A DNA stretch of 64,000 bases from Closterium sp. NIES-65 (GCA_948144175.1 CANXME010000542.1:992001-1056000), one strand, 5' to 3'. Numbered from the stretch's first letter, positions 36,501 through 48,795 are shown. Translations and numbers: made by a program. Notes: a model not told the origin generated them from the letters alone.

Positions 36501-39452
36501 GGGAAGAGGCGGTAGTAGGGTACCGACTCGTCGAACGTGACGTCCTGAGAGGACAGAACACGTCGAGAGGTGGGGTGGTAGAACTGCCACCCGGGGGCGT
36601 CGGGGGGGAACCCCAGGAAGACGCAGGGAGCAGCGCGAGGGGACAGCTTGTCCGCAGACAAGTCGCGGACAAACGCCCGAGATCCCCAGACCCGGAATGC
36701 TGACGCATCGCCAACCTTCCCCGTCCACAGCAGCGCTGGGGAGGTCTCCGGCCTGGAGACCCTGGGGTGGAGGTTGATCTGATGCGCTGCGTACCTGACC
36801 GCAAACGGCCACAGAAAATGGGGGGCAGCCGCATGCATCATGGACGTACGAGCGACGTCCATGACCATGCCAATGCGGCGCTCTGCAATCCCATTCTGCT
36901 GCGGGGAGTCCGGAAGCGTGAAGGTCTGGCGGATGCCTCGCGCACGACAGTAGGCACGCAGAAGGCCAGAGGAGAACTCTCCGCCTCTGTCCGAGTGCAG
37001 ACGCAACACAGGAAAGTCCGAGCCAAAGCTCTGCGTGAGCTGGAGACGAGCTGCGCGGATCCAGTCGATCAGCACCTCAGTGACATCACCCTTGCTGCGC
37101 AAGGGGAAGACTGTGGTGTAACGCGAGCAGTCGTCAACCACCAGCAGGAAGTAGCGCTCGTGACCGAGTCCACGGACGCGGGCAGGGCCCCACACGTCCA
37201 TGTGAAGCGTCTGCAACGGAGCCTCTGTCGGAGGAAACTGGGAGGAGTGAGGGGCAGCACGCTGGCGCCCCTCGACACAGGGGACACAGGCAGGGCCAGG
37301 GCCCTGAGGAAGGGGAGGTAGAGACCGGGGGAGACCAGACACAAGAAGACGGGAGGCCATGCCTCTGAGCCGAAGCAGAGAGGGTTGGCCAAGACGGTGG
37401 TGCCAGAGGAGGGTCTTGTGCGACAGACGGCGACACGAACAGGGGGCAGACTCAGGACCAGACCTGGACGCTGCAGCAAACACCTGACCAGACGAAGGCA
37501 CGCTACCAGACTCAGCACCTGGAGGAGAAGCAGTGGTCAGTGTGTACAGGCTCGACCCTGGCTGACGTGTAAACGTAGCTAGGTGACGACCCGTGCTAGC
37601 CTCCGTGCAGTGCGTCACTCGCTGACTAGCAGGGGTGAACTGGTGAACTCCCCCATCCTGTAGGTCAGCACCACTCACCAAGTTCGTAGAGAACGAGGGG
37701 AGGTAGAGACCAGACAGGGTGCCAGAGGGAGCCGCCGGACACGGGAGGACCGTGGAGAAGCGAGCCAGGACAGGACCCCCAGAGGGGTCAGCCAGGGAAA
37801 CCGCAACCGGCCGAGTAAGCGGCGTAAGTGTGGTGCGGTCCCGAAAGAAAGAGCGAGACGCTCCAGAGTCAAGAGTGAAGGTGTGGGAGGCCGAAGCCGA
37901 TGCAGTACCTGAGAGCGCAGACGCACTAGTACCTGAGAGAGCAGTCTCACTAGTACCTGGGAGTACAGACGCACTGGCACCTAGAGCAGAGGCCTCACCG
38001 GTACCTGGAGCAGCAGTACCAATGCCCGGGTTGGGCGGGAAACACCGGTAACAGTCACCCTCCTCACTAGTGGTCACAGCATACATGGCAGCAAGGATAG
38101 CATCAAAATCAAGATCAAAGATAGCTACACCAGCCCTAGACAGCTCTCCCCAGCGGGGGATCTCCGCGGCCTCCGGGAACTGCTGACGCCAAGCCTCTGT
38201 CAGGCGGCCAAAGCAGCGCTGAGCGGGGTGGGCACCCCCACACTGCTCTCCAGTGCGGTCGCCAGTGCGGAGAACGTAGGTGCAGGGACCAAAACCCCCA
38301 CCGCGCTGACGCTGCGTGTACCACTCACGGAGCTGCTGGGGGGTGAGGACGTCGCGGGAACGGTGCTGCTGCTGCTGCTGCTGCTGTTGGCGCTGACCGC
38401 CACCAATGCCGCTCCGCTGCGAAGCCCCACTCCGACCACCTCCACCTCCGCCACCCCCGCCTCCGCCTCCACCGCCCCCGCCCCCACCTTCACCGCCGCC
38501 ACCTCCGCCACCTCCGCTACCACCGCCACCGCCGCCGCCACTCCCGCCGCCACCGCTGCCACTAGCACCCCCACCCCCACTACCACCTCCACCGCCACCC
38601 CCACTCCCTCCGCCGCCTCCACCCCCACCGCCACCGCCCCCACTGGCCCCACCCGCTCCCTTGCCCCCCTTGCCCTTGCCAGAGCGGCGTCTCCCGCTAG
38701 GGGCAGACGCCGCACCGACCGACTCAAGACCAACGAGGTCGGCCGCAGCGGCAGAGGCAACAGAGGGCAGGAGAGGGGAAGGAGAACACCCCTCAAAGAT
38801 GGGGGCGCGGGGGTCACCTCGAGAGGCTCCCACAGCAACTATGCTCTTCTCTGCTGCAAGAAGGGCCTTCTCGAGGCTGTCGACGGTGAGGGTGGTGGGA
38901 CAGACCGCAAGGAAGTGGTCCCGGACTACACGAAGGGAGTCAGGGAGGTGAGTGACTAGGAAGTAGAGAGTGATGTACATGGGGGGGGGGGTTCTTGGCG
39001 CAGAAGTCAGCAGGAAGTGCAGCGCGGTAGCGAGTGTCACTAGTGCGGAGGTGCGTGATGAGATCAGCGACAGTGGGAAAGGCGGCAAGGTCAGGGAAGA
39101 GGAAGGGGAGCATGAGGCGGCTCAGTGCAGCAGTGGCAGGGGAGGAGTAGCGTGCAACTACAGCGTCGTACAAGGTCTGAGCACTCTTGTACTGACTAAA
39201 GTGTGCGCGCTCAGCGGTAGGCAGGTGGCGACGCACAGCAAGACGTGCAGCAGCATCGCGCGTGGCCCACTGAGAGCGAACAGTGGCGTCAGCATCAGCA
39301 GCAGGGGCAGGGACAGCGCCAGAGGTGAGGTCAAAGAGAGACAGACTGTCGGCCCTGACGCACTGTAAAAACAGCTGCAGGTCGTCGAGCCAGACCTCAA
39401 AGTCAATGGCTCGACCCTCAGCGTCAAAAGAGAGGACAGTGGGTGTAGCCAT
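33551..39452 (-). CDS. R7 copia Gag-Pol polyprotein, nearly whole
   Basis: A Ty1/copia polyprotein of about 1,950 residues in the intact family. It packages and copies element RNA and inserts the cDNA. The start ATG is at 39,450-39,452 (MATPTVLSFDAEGR). Domains in order on the minus strand: Gag helical part (to about 38,700), glycine tract (about 38,660-38,430), spaced Cys/His motif (38,213-38,284) and protease DSGAS (about 37,860). Integrase follows, with its zinc-binding segment (LWHHRLGQPS, about 37,400) and core (HMDVWGP about 37,200; LHSDRGGEF about 36,990; SPQQNGIAERRIGM about 36,890). After the GGAEP hinge (36,350-36,170) come RT (about 35,075-34,500, YVDDLVF near 34,530) and RNase H (about 34,050-33,800, GHADASWADD). 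Copia order, integrase before RT, is clear. It has about one break. Confidence 0.93.
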
Positions 39453-39834
39453 GACGACGACAGTGGCGCAGTGCAAGCAGTAGGGGAAGGGTACGCAGTG
39501 ACAGCAGTGCAGTGCTCACCGGGTAGGGCAGGTCGGGCGGCTCAGGAGGAAGGTCGCCAGACGACACGGCCGCTAGGCTGCTGGGCGGCTCGGCTCCCGG
39601 GCGGCTCGGCTGCTGTTGGGCGGCTCGGCTGCTGCTGGGCGGCTCGGCTGCTCCTGGGCGGCTCGGCTGCTCCTGGGCGGCTCGGCTGCTGCTGGGCGGC
39701 TCGGTTGCTGCTGGGCGGCTCGGCTGCTGCTGGGCGGCTCGGCTGCTGTTGGGCGGCTCGGCTGCTGCTGGGCGGCTCGGCGGCGCGTCTGTTGCTGGGC
39801 GGCTCGGCTGCCGCTGGGCCGCGTAGGTAGGGCG

Positions 39835-40320
39835 GCCGGGCCGCGAAGGTAGGGCGGCGGGTGGGCCGCAGGTAGGGCGGCGGGTGGGCCGCAGGTAAGG
39901 CGGCGGGTGGGCCGCAGGTAGGGCGGGGGGATAGCCGCAGGTAGGGCGGCAGACGGCCGCAGGTAGGGCGGCGGGTAGGCCGCAGGTAGGGCGGCGGGAC
40001 GGCCGCAGGTAGGGCGGCAGACGGCCGCAGGTAGGGCGGCGGGTAGGCCGCAGGTAGGGCGGCGGGACGGCCGCAGGTAGGGCGGCGGGACGGCCGCAGG
40101 TAGGGCGGCGGGTAGGTCGCAGGTAGGGCGACGGGACGGCCGCAGGTAGGGCGGCGGACGGCCGCAGGTAGGGCGGCGGGTAGGCCGCAGGTAGGGCGGC
40201 GGGTAGGCCGCAGGTAGGGCGGCGAGTGGGCCGCAGGTAGGGCGGCGGGACCGCCGCAGGCAGGGCGGCGGACGGCCGCAGGCAGGGCGGCGGGACGGCC
40301 GCAGGTAGGGAAGCGGCAGG
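39835..40320. repeat. R7 leader tandem repeat, about 22 bp unit
   Basis: Units such as GGCCGCAGGTAGGGCGGCGG are repeated about twenty times, with small length changes. To its left (39,590-39,830) is a looser repeat of GGCTCGGCTGCTGCTGGGC. Confidence 0.85.
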
Positions 40321-40575
40321 GCCGCGTCGAGGAGGCGGCGGGGCCGCGTCGAGGAGGCGGCGGGGCCGCGTCGAGAAGGCGGCAGGGCCGCGTCGAGGAG
40401 GCGGCGGGGCCGCGTCGAGGAGGCGGCGGGGCCGCGTCGAGGAGGCGGCGGGGCCGCGTCGAGGAGGCGGCGGGGCCGCGTCGAGGAGGCGGCGGGGCCG
40501 CGTCGAGGAGGCGGCGGGGCCGCGTCGAGGAGGCGGCGGGGCCGCGTCGAGGAGGCGGCGGGGCCGCGAGGGGAA
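40315..40575. repeat. R7 leader tandem repeat, 22 bp unit, nearly uniform
   Basis: About eleven copies of a 22 bp unit containing GGCCGCGTCGAGGAGGCGGC lie next to each other with almost no variation. That points to recent expansion. Confidence 0.9.
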
Positions 40576-40678
40576 GGGCGACACGGAGGGTCGCGAGAAA
40601 AAAAAGAACGCGCGCCTCGGGGCGCGCTTCGGTGGGCCCTAGAGAACAGTCCCTAGGATGGGACCTGCTCTGATTCCA

Positions 40679-40810
40679 TGTGAAAATAGAAACGTGAATG
40701 AATTGACTACGAACGAGGTGAGTACAAATAGGAAACCCTAATTGGGTTGTACCCCCTATGGGATACCCCACTATAGCCTACACAAACAAGTAAGTTATAA
40801 TGTTCTGACA
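40679..40810 (-). repeat. 5' LTR of R7
   Basis: 132 bp, about 98.5% identical to the 3' LTR. The primer site adjoins it at 40,663-40,678. Confidence 0.92.
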
Positions 40811-40815
40811 CGAAA

Positions 40816-41149
40816 TGCCGCTCGTGCAGATTTCATGTGAAAACAGTCGGAAATTCGATGCCCGTTTCCACCGCAAAAATCGCAAATCATTTTGTTTTTT
40901 GCAGGATGTGACTTCGCGTCATATTTATCGACTTCCATGGGGTCGGCGAACGTGGTTGAAGCCGAGCGATCCCCTTGTCATGATCCGACGACGTGGGGTC
41001 GTTGTGTTCCAGAATTGACCAAGTCAAAACGCTCCACGGCCGATACGATTTCACTGTAGCTGCTGCAACTCGCTGCTGCAACCTGGCGACGAATGTCTTT
41101 TTCAGCCCCGCGATGTAGGACTGAATTTTTTCACCTTCGGTAATGTCGG
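40816..41149 (-). pseudogene. Gypsy gag remains, block between R7 and R8
   Basis: On the minus strand this block reads a Gag-like segment (EGEKIQSYIAGLKKTFVARL), typical of the retrotransposon gag region. Its neighbours on both sides are insertions. It is continuous with the block at 48,335 once R8 is set aside. Confidence 0.7.
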
Positions 41150-41276
41150 TGTCAAACATTATATATGTTGTTGTAGTTATTTAGGCTACAGTGGGTTAGC
41201 TTATAGGGGGTACACATTTCTAGGTTTTCATACTTGTACTCATTTTCACTGTTAGTTCATTCATTCTTGTTCAACA
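41150..41276 (+). repeat. 5' LTR of R8
   Basis: 127 bp, TGTCAAACATT to TTGTTCAACA. Confidence 0.92.
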
Positions 41277-41324
41277 TGGTATAGAGCAGGTCCTTCCTAG
41301 GACCGATTTTTTTTAGGGCCCACC

Positions 41325-41990
41325 ACTACCTACCTACCTACCTACCTACGCCCTAGGGCGCCTCGGCTTTCACGCCCCTAGAGGCCCCGTCGGCCCCGCG
41401 CTCTCGCACCTAGAGGCCTCGATCGGCCCCGCGCTCGCTTTTAGAGGCCCCAAATCGGCCCCGCGTTTGCCCTTAGCGGCCCATGTCGGCCCCGCGCTCG
41501 CCCTTAGAGGCCCTGAACGGCCCCGCGCTCACCCTTTACGGCCCCGAATCGGCCCCGCGCCCGTCCCTAAGGCCCCGGGTGGCCCCGCGTTTGCCCTTCA
41601 GGCCCCGCGCTCGACCGTTACGGCCCCGATAGGCCCCGCGCTCGTCCCTCACGGCCCTGATAGGCCCCGCGCTCGCCCTTAGAAGCCCACGTTGGCCCCG
41701 CGCTCGTCCCTAACGGCCCCACCCGCTCCCCGCGCTCGCCCTTAGCGGCCCCGAACGGCCCCACCCAGAACGAGCCGCCCGAACCGAGCAGCCCGAACCG
41801 AGCCGACCCGAGCCGCCTAGCCCTAACCGAACCGAGCCGCCCGACCCGAGCCGCCCAGACCTAACCGAGCCGAGCCGCCCGACCCGAGCCGCCCAGCCCT
41901 AACCGAGCCGCGCTGCCCTACCCGAGCCGCGCCGCCCTACCTATACCGAGCCGCGCCGCCCTACCAGTACCGAGCCGCGCCGCCCTACCT
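41325..41990 (+). repeat. GC-rich repetitive leader of R8
   Basis: A short (CTAC)n run at about 41,329-41,350 precedes degenerate units around CGGCCCCGCGCTCGCCCTTA (about 41,380-41,770). These are followed by GAGCCGCCCGACCC-type units up to about 41,990. Confidence 0.75.
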
Positions 41991-42031
41991 ACCCTTTGAC
42001 TGCTCCTACTGTTTTTCCTACTGCTGCTACC

Positions 42032-45000
42032 ATGGCTAGCCCTCCTGTGCTAGCCTTTGATGCTGAGGGCCGCCCAGTGAAGTTCGACACCTGGCTTGAT
42101 GATCTCCTACTCTTCCTACAGCTCACTGCCAAGGAAGACATCTCACTGTACGATCACGCCTTAGGCCACGCTACTGCTCCTGCTGCTACTGCTGACAGCA
42201 CTGCCCGCTCATAGTGGCAGACTCGTGACGCCCATGCTCGCTTCGCTATTCGCAACTCTCTGCCGATAGATGAGCGCGAGCACTTTGGGCAGCACAAGAC
42301 TGCGCAGGCACTGTACACTGCTGTCGTTGCCCGCTACTCCTCACCGGCCTCTGCCGCTCTAGGCCGTCTCTCTCTTCCCTACCTGTTCCCCGACTTAGCT
42401 TCCTTCCACACTGTCGCTGATCTCATTACCCACCTCCGCACTAGTGAGGCCCGCTTCCGCGCCGCTATGCCTGATGAGTTCCTTGCCAAGAACCCACCCC
42501 CGCTCTGGCTCACTCTCTAACACCTAGTCACGCGCCTCCCTGACACTCTGCGCTAAGTCAGGGACCACTTCCTAGCTCGCTGCCCCACCGAGCTCACCAT
42601 TGCCCTCCTCGAGAAGGAACTCCTTGCAGCTGAGGCTAGCATAGTCGCTGTAGGTGCCTCTCGCGGTGACCCCCGTACCCCGTTCTTTGAGGGGTGTTCT
42701 CCCTCCCCCCTTTTTCCCTCTGTCGCCTCTGCTGCTGCTGTCGACCTCCTTGGTGCTGAGAAGGTCGGGACTCCGTCTGCTTCGAGCGGGCGCCGCAGCG
42801 GCAAGGGCAAGGGGGGCAAGGGCGGTAGTGGTGACAACGGGGGTGGCGGTGGTGGGGGAGGTGGTGGTGGCGGGGGGGGTGGCGTGGGTGGGGGAGGTGG
42901 CAGTAGTGGGGGGGGTGGCGGCAGCGGCGGGGGAGGTGGCCGGGGCGGAGGAGGTGGTGGGGGTGGCAGTGGACGAGGCAGCGGCCGGGGTTGGGGTGGT
43001 CGAGGAGGTGGTAGCGGCGGTGGTGGTTGTGGAGGCACTGGCGGTGGCCAGGGCCAGCAGCACACTCCGTCGCCCCAGGAGGTCCGTGAGTGGTACTCTC
43101 AGCACGGGGGGGGTGGCCTTAGCTGCACGTACGTCATTCGCACTGGTGACCGCACTGGCCAGCCGTGTGGGGGACCGCACGCCACACAGCGTTGCTTCGC
43201 TCGTCTGAACGACGCTTGGCGTGTTCAGTTCCCTCAGGCCACTGAGCTGCCCCGCTGGGTTGATCTGCTGAAGAAGGGGATTGATATCTATGCTCTAGAC
43301 TTTGATGCTATTCTTACTGCCATGTATGTGATGTCTACTAGTGGAGAGGGTGCTGAGTACCTGAGTGTCCCGCCCGACCCGGGCATTAGGACTAGTGCGT
43401 CTGCCGCTCCAGGTACTCGCGTGTCTGCTACCCCAGGTACTGGTGAGGCAACTGCTCTAGGTGCTTGTACGTCTGCCCCCCCTAGTACTGTGTCGACTGC
43501 AGCACTGCACACCTTCACGCTGGATTCAGGTGCCTCTCGCTGTTTCTTTCGTGACCGCACTGCCCTTGAGCCCCTTGCTCGGCCAGTAGCTGTCTCCCTC
43601 GCTGACCCCTCTGGGGGTCCGGTCCTTGCGACCTCCTCCACTATCCTTCCCTGTCCTGCGGTCCCGTCGGGCACACTGTCAGGTCTCCACCTCCCCTCGT
43701 TCTCTACGAACTTGGTGGCAGGTTGTGCACTCCAGGACGCGGGTGTTCACCAGTTCACCCCTGCCTACGAGCGTGTCACACACTACACGTGTGCTCGTAC
43801 AGGCCGCCACTTGGCTACCTTCACCCGGCAGCCGGGGTCGGACCTGTACACACTGACTACTGCCCCCCCTCAGGTTGCTGCGTCTGCGTCTGCGTCTGCG
43901 TCAGGTCAGCTGTCCACCCCCTGCTCGTGTCGCTCTCTAGCGCACGAGACTGTCCTCTGGCACCACCGACTAGGCCACCCGTCTGTGCAGCGCCTTCGTG
44001 CCATGCACTCCCGGTACCTTGTCTCTGGTCTTCCCAGGGTCCTCCCTCCCCTCCAAGGCCCGCTTGCTCCTCCCTGTCTTCCCTGTGTCGAGGGGCGGCA
44101 GCGCGCCGCTCCTCACTCCTCCTCGTTTCCCCCGACGACTGCTCCTTTGCAGACGCTCCACATGGATGTGTGGGGCCCAGCCTGCGTACGTGGTCAGGGT
44201 CAGGAGAGGTACTTCCTGATCGTTGTTGACGACTACTCGCGCTACACCACGGTCTTCCCCTTGCGCACCAAGGGTGAGGTCCCGGATGTTTTGATCCCTT
44301 GGATCCGCAGAGCTCGTCTCCAGCTCAGCGAGCGTTTCCGCTCGGACTTTCCTGTCCTGCGCTTGCACTCTGACAGAGGTGGTGAGTTCTCCTCCGACCT
44401 CTTGGCAGCCTACTGTGCAGAGCACGGCATTGAGCAGTCGTTCACGCTTCCGGCCTCTCCACAGCAAAATGGGGTTGCGGAGGGCCGCATTGGCCTGGTC
44501 ATGGAGGTCGCTCGTACCTCCTTGATCCATGCGGCTGCCCCCCACATTCTGTGGCCGTTTGCGGTCCGGTACGCTGCGCATCAGCTCAACCTCTGGCCCC
44601 GTGTCTCCTTGCCGGAGACCTCGCCCACACTACTGTGGACGGGGGAGGTTGGCGATGCGTCGCGTTTCCGGGTCTGGGGATCTCGAGCTTTTGTCCGCGA
44701 TTCGTCTGCGGTCAAGCTCTCCTCTCGTGCTGTTCCCTGCGTCTTCCTCGGCTTTGTTCCGGACGCGCCTGGTTGGCAGTTTTACCACGCCACCTCGCGC
44801 CGGGTCTTGCCCTCTCAGGACGTCACTTTTGACGAGTCTGTCCCCTACTACCGCCTCTTCCCCTACCGCACTGCCCCGCTCCCACCCCCGCCTCTCTTCC
44901 TCGTGCCAGGTGCTGCTGTCGTAGACCCCTCCCCCCTCAGGGTGCCGCTCCCTCAGGTGTGTCTCAGGTAGACCCGGTCGAGCCTGTTGAGGTTGTTGTC

Positions 45001-47990
45001 GACTCTCGTCCTGCTGGGGGTGCTGAGCCTGGGGGTGCGGACTCTGGGGGTGCTGAGCCTGGGGGTGCGGCCGCTGGGGGTGCTGAGCCTGGGGGTGCGG
45101 ACTCTGGGGGTGCTGAGCTTGGGGGTGCGGACTCCGGAGATACTGAGCCTGGGGGTGCTGAGCCTGGGGGTGCGGTGACTGGGGGTGCTGAGCCTGGGGG
45201 TGCTAGGTCTAGGGGTTCTACCTCTGGCGGTGCTGGGCCTGAGGGAGCTACACCTGAGCGAGACCTCTCCTCGGAGCAGTTGCGTGAGTGGTACTTACAG
45301 TACTGCAGCCACCGGAGCGGTACCTCTGGGACCAGGCGCACTACAGGGACTGGTGCTGGTACTTCTCCTCCTAGTCGAGAGCTCCCCTCCCATGAGCGGA
45401 TCCGTGAGTGGTACGAGCGCCGTTGCACACTTCGGAGTGGCGCGCCTCGTCTCACGGACCCGGCTGCTGCTGGTGCTACGGACCCGGGCGTTGGAGCTGC
45501 AGCAGGTGCTTTGGACCCTGGTGTTGGAGTCCCTGCTGGTGCTGAGGACTCGGGCGTTGGAGCTGCGGCAGGTGCTGTGGACCCTGGTGTTGGAGCCACT
45601 GCTGGTGCTGAGGACTCGGGCGTTGGTGCTGAGGCTGGTACTGAGGACCTGGGCGTTGGAGCTGCAGCTGAGTCTGGTACTGCCGCTGGGGGTCCTGGTG
45701 CTGTCCCTGCTGTGTCTGGAGTCGCCGCGCGCCCTTAGCCGTACTTCGTTCCACTCGTTCAGCAGGTTCTTGGTCTCTCGCCTCCTCCTGGTCCTCCTCC
45801 CTTAGCGTGTTCACAGCCTGTCCCGTCACAGTTACAGTTGCAGCCGACCTCCCCACTACCTGGTCCTTCTCCTTACACTGGTCCTACTGGCAGTCTTACT
45901 GAGTGTCGTGAGTCTGCATCTCGTCCTGCGTCGCCTGTCCGTCCTGCTAGCGCTAGAGCTCGTAGTTCGCGTCAGCGTCCTCCTCCTGCCCGTGGCACGC
46001 ACCGGATGTCTCTGCGTCCGTCTACTGCTCCTCTGCGTGCCCCTTTGCCTTCTCCTCCTCGTCCTCTCTTCCTGCTCTCGCCGACCCTGCGTCGGACTCT
46101 CTTCGTGCTACCAGTCCTACTGTCACGCGTCTCCTTGCTACTGCCGTCACTGACCCTTTTTTCGAGTCTTGTGCTGCGTCTGCCCTAGTTGCTGAGCTTG
46201 TCGACTTTGCTGCTCGCTGTCGCCTAGACTACGCTGCGAGTCTTGTCGCTGAGTCTGAGTCTGTCTGTCCTCCGTCCGTCGGGGGTGAGTGTGCCCTTGG
46301 CACGGACGTCCTTGAGGACAGGCAGGAGGAGTTCCAGTGCTTGGCCGCTGCTTAACCTCATCTCGTGTCCGTACTGCTTACCCCTGAGGGAGACCCAGAT
46401 GCACTTGACATCCCGACTCCGCGCTCTTACGCGGAGGCGATAGAGGGTCCCTACTCCTCTCAGTGGCAGGCAGCTATGGATGCAGAGATGGCTTCCTGGA
46501 AGTCCACAGGCACCTACGTTGACGCTGTCCCCCCTCCTGGGGCGAACATCGTCAGTGGCATGTGGATCTTCAGGGTGAAGCGGCCGCCGGGTTCTACGCC
46601 TGTCTTCAAGGCGCGTTACGTGGCTCGTGGCTTCAGTCAGCGGCAGGGAGTTGACTACTTTCAGACCTTCTCCCCCACCCTGAAAATGACCACTCTTCGG
46701 GTACTGCTGCACGTTGCTGCTCACCGTGACTACGAGCTGCACTCTCTCGACTTCAGCACAGCTTTCTTACAGGGCAGCCTGCACGAGAAGATCTGGCTGC
46801 GCTGCCCACCTGGCTTCACTGGGTCTTTCCCTCCCGGTACCCAGTGGAGTCTCCGGCATCCAGTCTACGGTCTCCGCCAGGCGCCACGTGAGTGGCACGA
46901 CACACTGAGGACTACGCTTGCGGCTCTTGGGTTCGCTCCTTCTACTGCCGACCCGTCGCTGTTTCTGCGCACCGACACCTCTCTGCCGCCGTTCTTCATC
47001 CTCGTGTACGTCGACGACTTGGTGTTTGCCACAGCTAACACTACTGGACTCGCCTACGTGAAGTCCGAGCTGCAGAAGAGACACACGTGCACAGACCTGG
47101 GTGAACTGCGCAGCTACCTTGGATTGCAGATCACCCGGGACAGAGCTCGCCGCACCATCACCCTGACTCAGTCACACATGGTGCAACAGGTCCTTCAGCG
47201 CTTCGGCTTCACGTACTCCTCGCCTCAGGCCACTCCTCTGTCTACTCGCCACTCGCTCTCAGCTCTGCCTTCGGATGAGTCCGTAGAGTCGAGTGGCCCG
47301 TACCCAGAGCTTGTTGGCTGTCTCATGTACCTGATGACCTGCACACGACCTGACCTTGCATACCCTCTTAGCATTCTTGCACGCTATGTTGCTCGTGGGA
47401 GACATCGACCAGAGCACATGGCTGCAGCAAAGAGGGTGTTGCGCTACTTGTGCAGTACGTCGGGCATGGGGCTAGTGCTTGGAGGGCGGAGTCCAGTGGT
47501 CCTCACTAGACACGCAGACGCTTCTTGGGTTGACGACCAGGCTACGCAGCGGTCGTCACAGGGTTACACCTTCAGCCTTGGTTCCGGCTCTGTTTCGTGG
47601 CGGGCTACTCGCTCGTCTTCTGTTCTCGGCTCCAGTTGTGAGGCTGAGATCTATGCAGGGGCCATGGCTGCTCAGGAGCTTCGCTGGCTCACCTACCTGC
47701 TGACCGACCTTGGAGAGCCGCCTCGTTCTCCTCCAGTCCTGTACGTCGACAACAAGGCCATGCTGGCCTTGTGTCGAGAGCAGAGACTGGAGCACAGAAC
47801 AAAGCACATTGCTCTCAGCTACTTCCTTGCTCGTGAGCTACAGCAGCGTGGTCAGTTGCGACTTGCGTACGTGGCCTCCGAGGCCAACACTGCTGATGTC
47901 TTCACCAAGGCACTTCCGCCTTGTGATCATCAGCGCTGCTGTACCCAGTTGGGTCTTGTGTCTGTCTTGCCTCACTTGCTCTCCTCTTGA
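42032..47990 (+). pseudogene. R8 copia gag-pol remains
   Basis: Gag starts at ATG 42032 (MASPPVLAFDAEGR). The glycine tract is at about 42,840-43,050 and the spaced Cys/His motif at 43,124-43,195. The protease DSGAS is near 43,525. The integrase zinc-binding segment (LWHHRLGHPS) is near 43,960, with the core (HMDVWGP, LHSDRGGEFSS, SPQQNGVAEGRIG) at about 44,160-44,500. The GGAEP hinge lies at about 45,015-45,235, followed by Gly/Ala-rich repeats to about 45,680. RT lies at about 46,470-47,030 with its YVDDLVF box, and RNase H at about 47,500-47,700. The end is near 47,990 (LPHLLSS). It has roughly five breaks. Confidence 0.9.
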
Positions 47991-48202
47991 CCCTCTTTGT
48001 ACTGTTACATATATATATTGCTGCTCTTACTTGTTTAGCTTTAGATATATATATGTACTCCTGCATGTGAACTGGCCTTGTGGCCTTGAACTTGTGCTCG
48101 GATTGTGTGGTGACATTGTGATCCACCTTGAGCTTGCTTTGCTTTACTTTACTTGACTGGTCTTGTGACCCCTAGTTCTCCCCCACTTCGCCTATGGGGG
48201 TG

Positions 48203-48329
48203 TGTCAAACATTATATATGTTGTTGTAGTTATTTAGGCTACAGTGGGTTAGCCTATAGGGGGTACACATTTCTAGGTTTTCATACTTGTACTCATTTTC
48301 ACTGTTAGTTCATTCATTCTTGTTCAACA
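48203..48329 (+). repeat. 3' LTR of R8
   Basis: 127 bp, almost identical to the 5' LTR. Confidence 0.92.
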
Positions 48330-48334
48330 GTCGG

Positions 48335-48795
48335 GAATGCGATTATTGAATTCTTCCATCTGTTGCGTGTATTGCGCAACACTCCCGTATTGCCGGTGGT
48401 GATGTAATCTTTCGCGCGCAATATAAGTGGAATTAATCAGCTCAAAACGTTTGAGCAAGTCTGCCCGGAACTGCTGCCACGTGTCTTCGCCCTAGAAAAT
48501 CCTACTATTGCTTCCGAGCCACTCGAGAGCTGGACCGCGCATCAACGTTGTCGCCAGACGAATTTTTTCGCCGTCGTACTCCGTCGTCGACCATCCGATT
48601 GCCGCGAAATAATTTTCGATTGTTGCGAGCCATCACCTGACGTCGGATTTCCTGTCGCTGGGGTCGAACAATTCCGGCGAGCGAAGATTTGGAACCTCGA
48701 ACTGATGCTGCGACTGCTGCGAAGTCGCCGAAGCAGGAATGTTCATGGTCAAGAGGAGCTGCGTAATGCGCTGTAGTTCATTTCGCAGCTGCTCG
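48335..48795 (-). pseudogene. Gypsy gag remains, block between R8 and R9
   Basis: The minus strand reads a Ty3/gypsy Gag core. It has an N-terminal part with a Gln-rich stretch and PNLRSPELFDPSDRKSDV, then WWLATIENYFAAIGW, and further on WQQFRADLLKRFEL. This is the retrotransposon gag homology region. R8 and R9 flank it. Confidence 0.82.

Larger units (their letters stand above)
33207..40810 (-). mobile_element. R7: Ty1/copia LTR retrotransposon, nearly whole
   Basis: The element is 7,604 bp with two 132 bp LTRs that differ at about 2 positions (1.5%). The target duplication CGAAA is perfect (33,202-33,206 and 40,811-40,815). The primer site at 40,663-40,678 reads TGGAATCAGAGCAGGT on the minus strand. 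The polypurine tract is next to the left LTR. The coding region is almost entirely open, with about one break. It lies in the gag side of the gypsy element and is the best preserved and among the youngest elements in the window. Confidence 0.95.
41150..48329 (+). mobile_element. R8: Ty1/copia LTR retrotransposon, second subfamily, broken
   Basis: This 7,180 bp plus-strand element has 127 bp LTRs differing at about 1 position, the lowest divergence in the window. The target duplication GTCGG is perfect (41,145-41,149 and 48,330-48,334). The primer site at 41,277-41,291 is TGGTATAGAGCAGGT, and a polypurine tract with CTATGGGGGTG precedes the 3' LTR. Its Gag and integrase differ clearly from R2/R3/R5/R7 and resemble R10, whereas its RT half is close to R7. 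Despite the similar LTRs, Gag-Pol has roughly five breaks. Confidence 0.94.
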
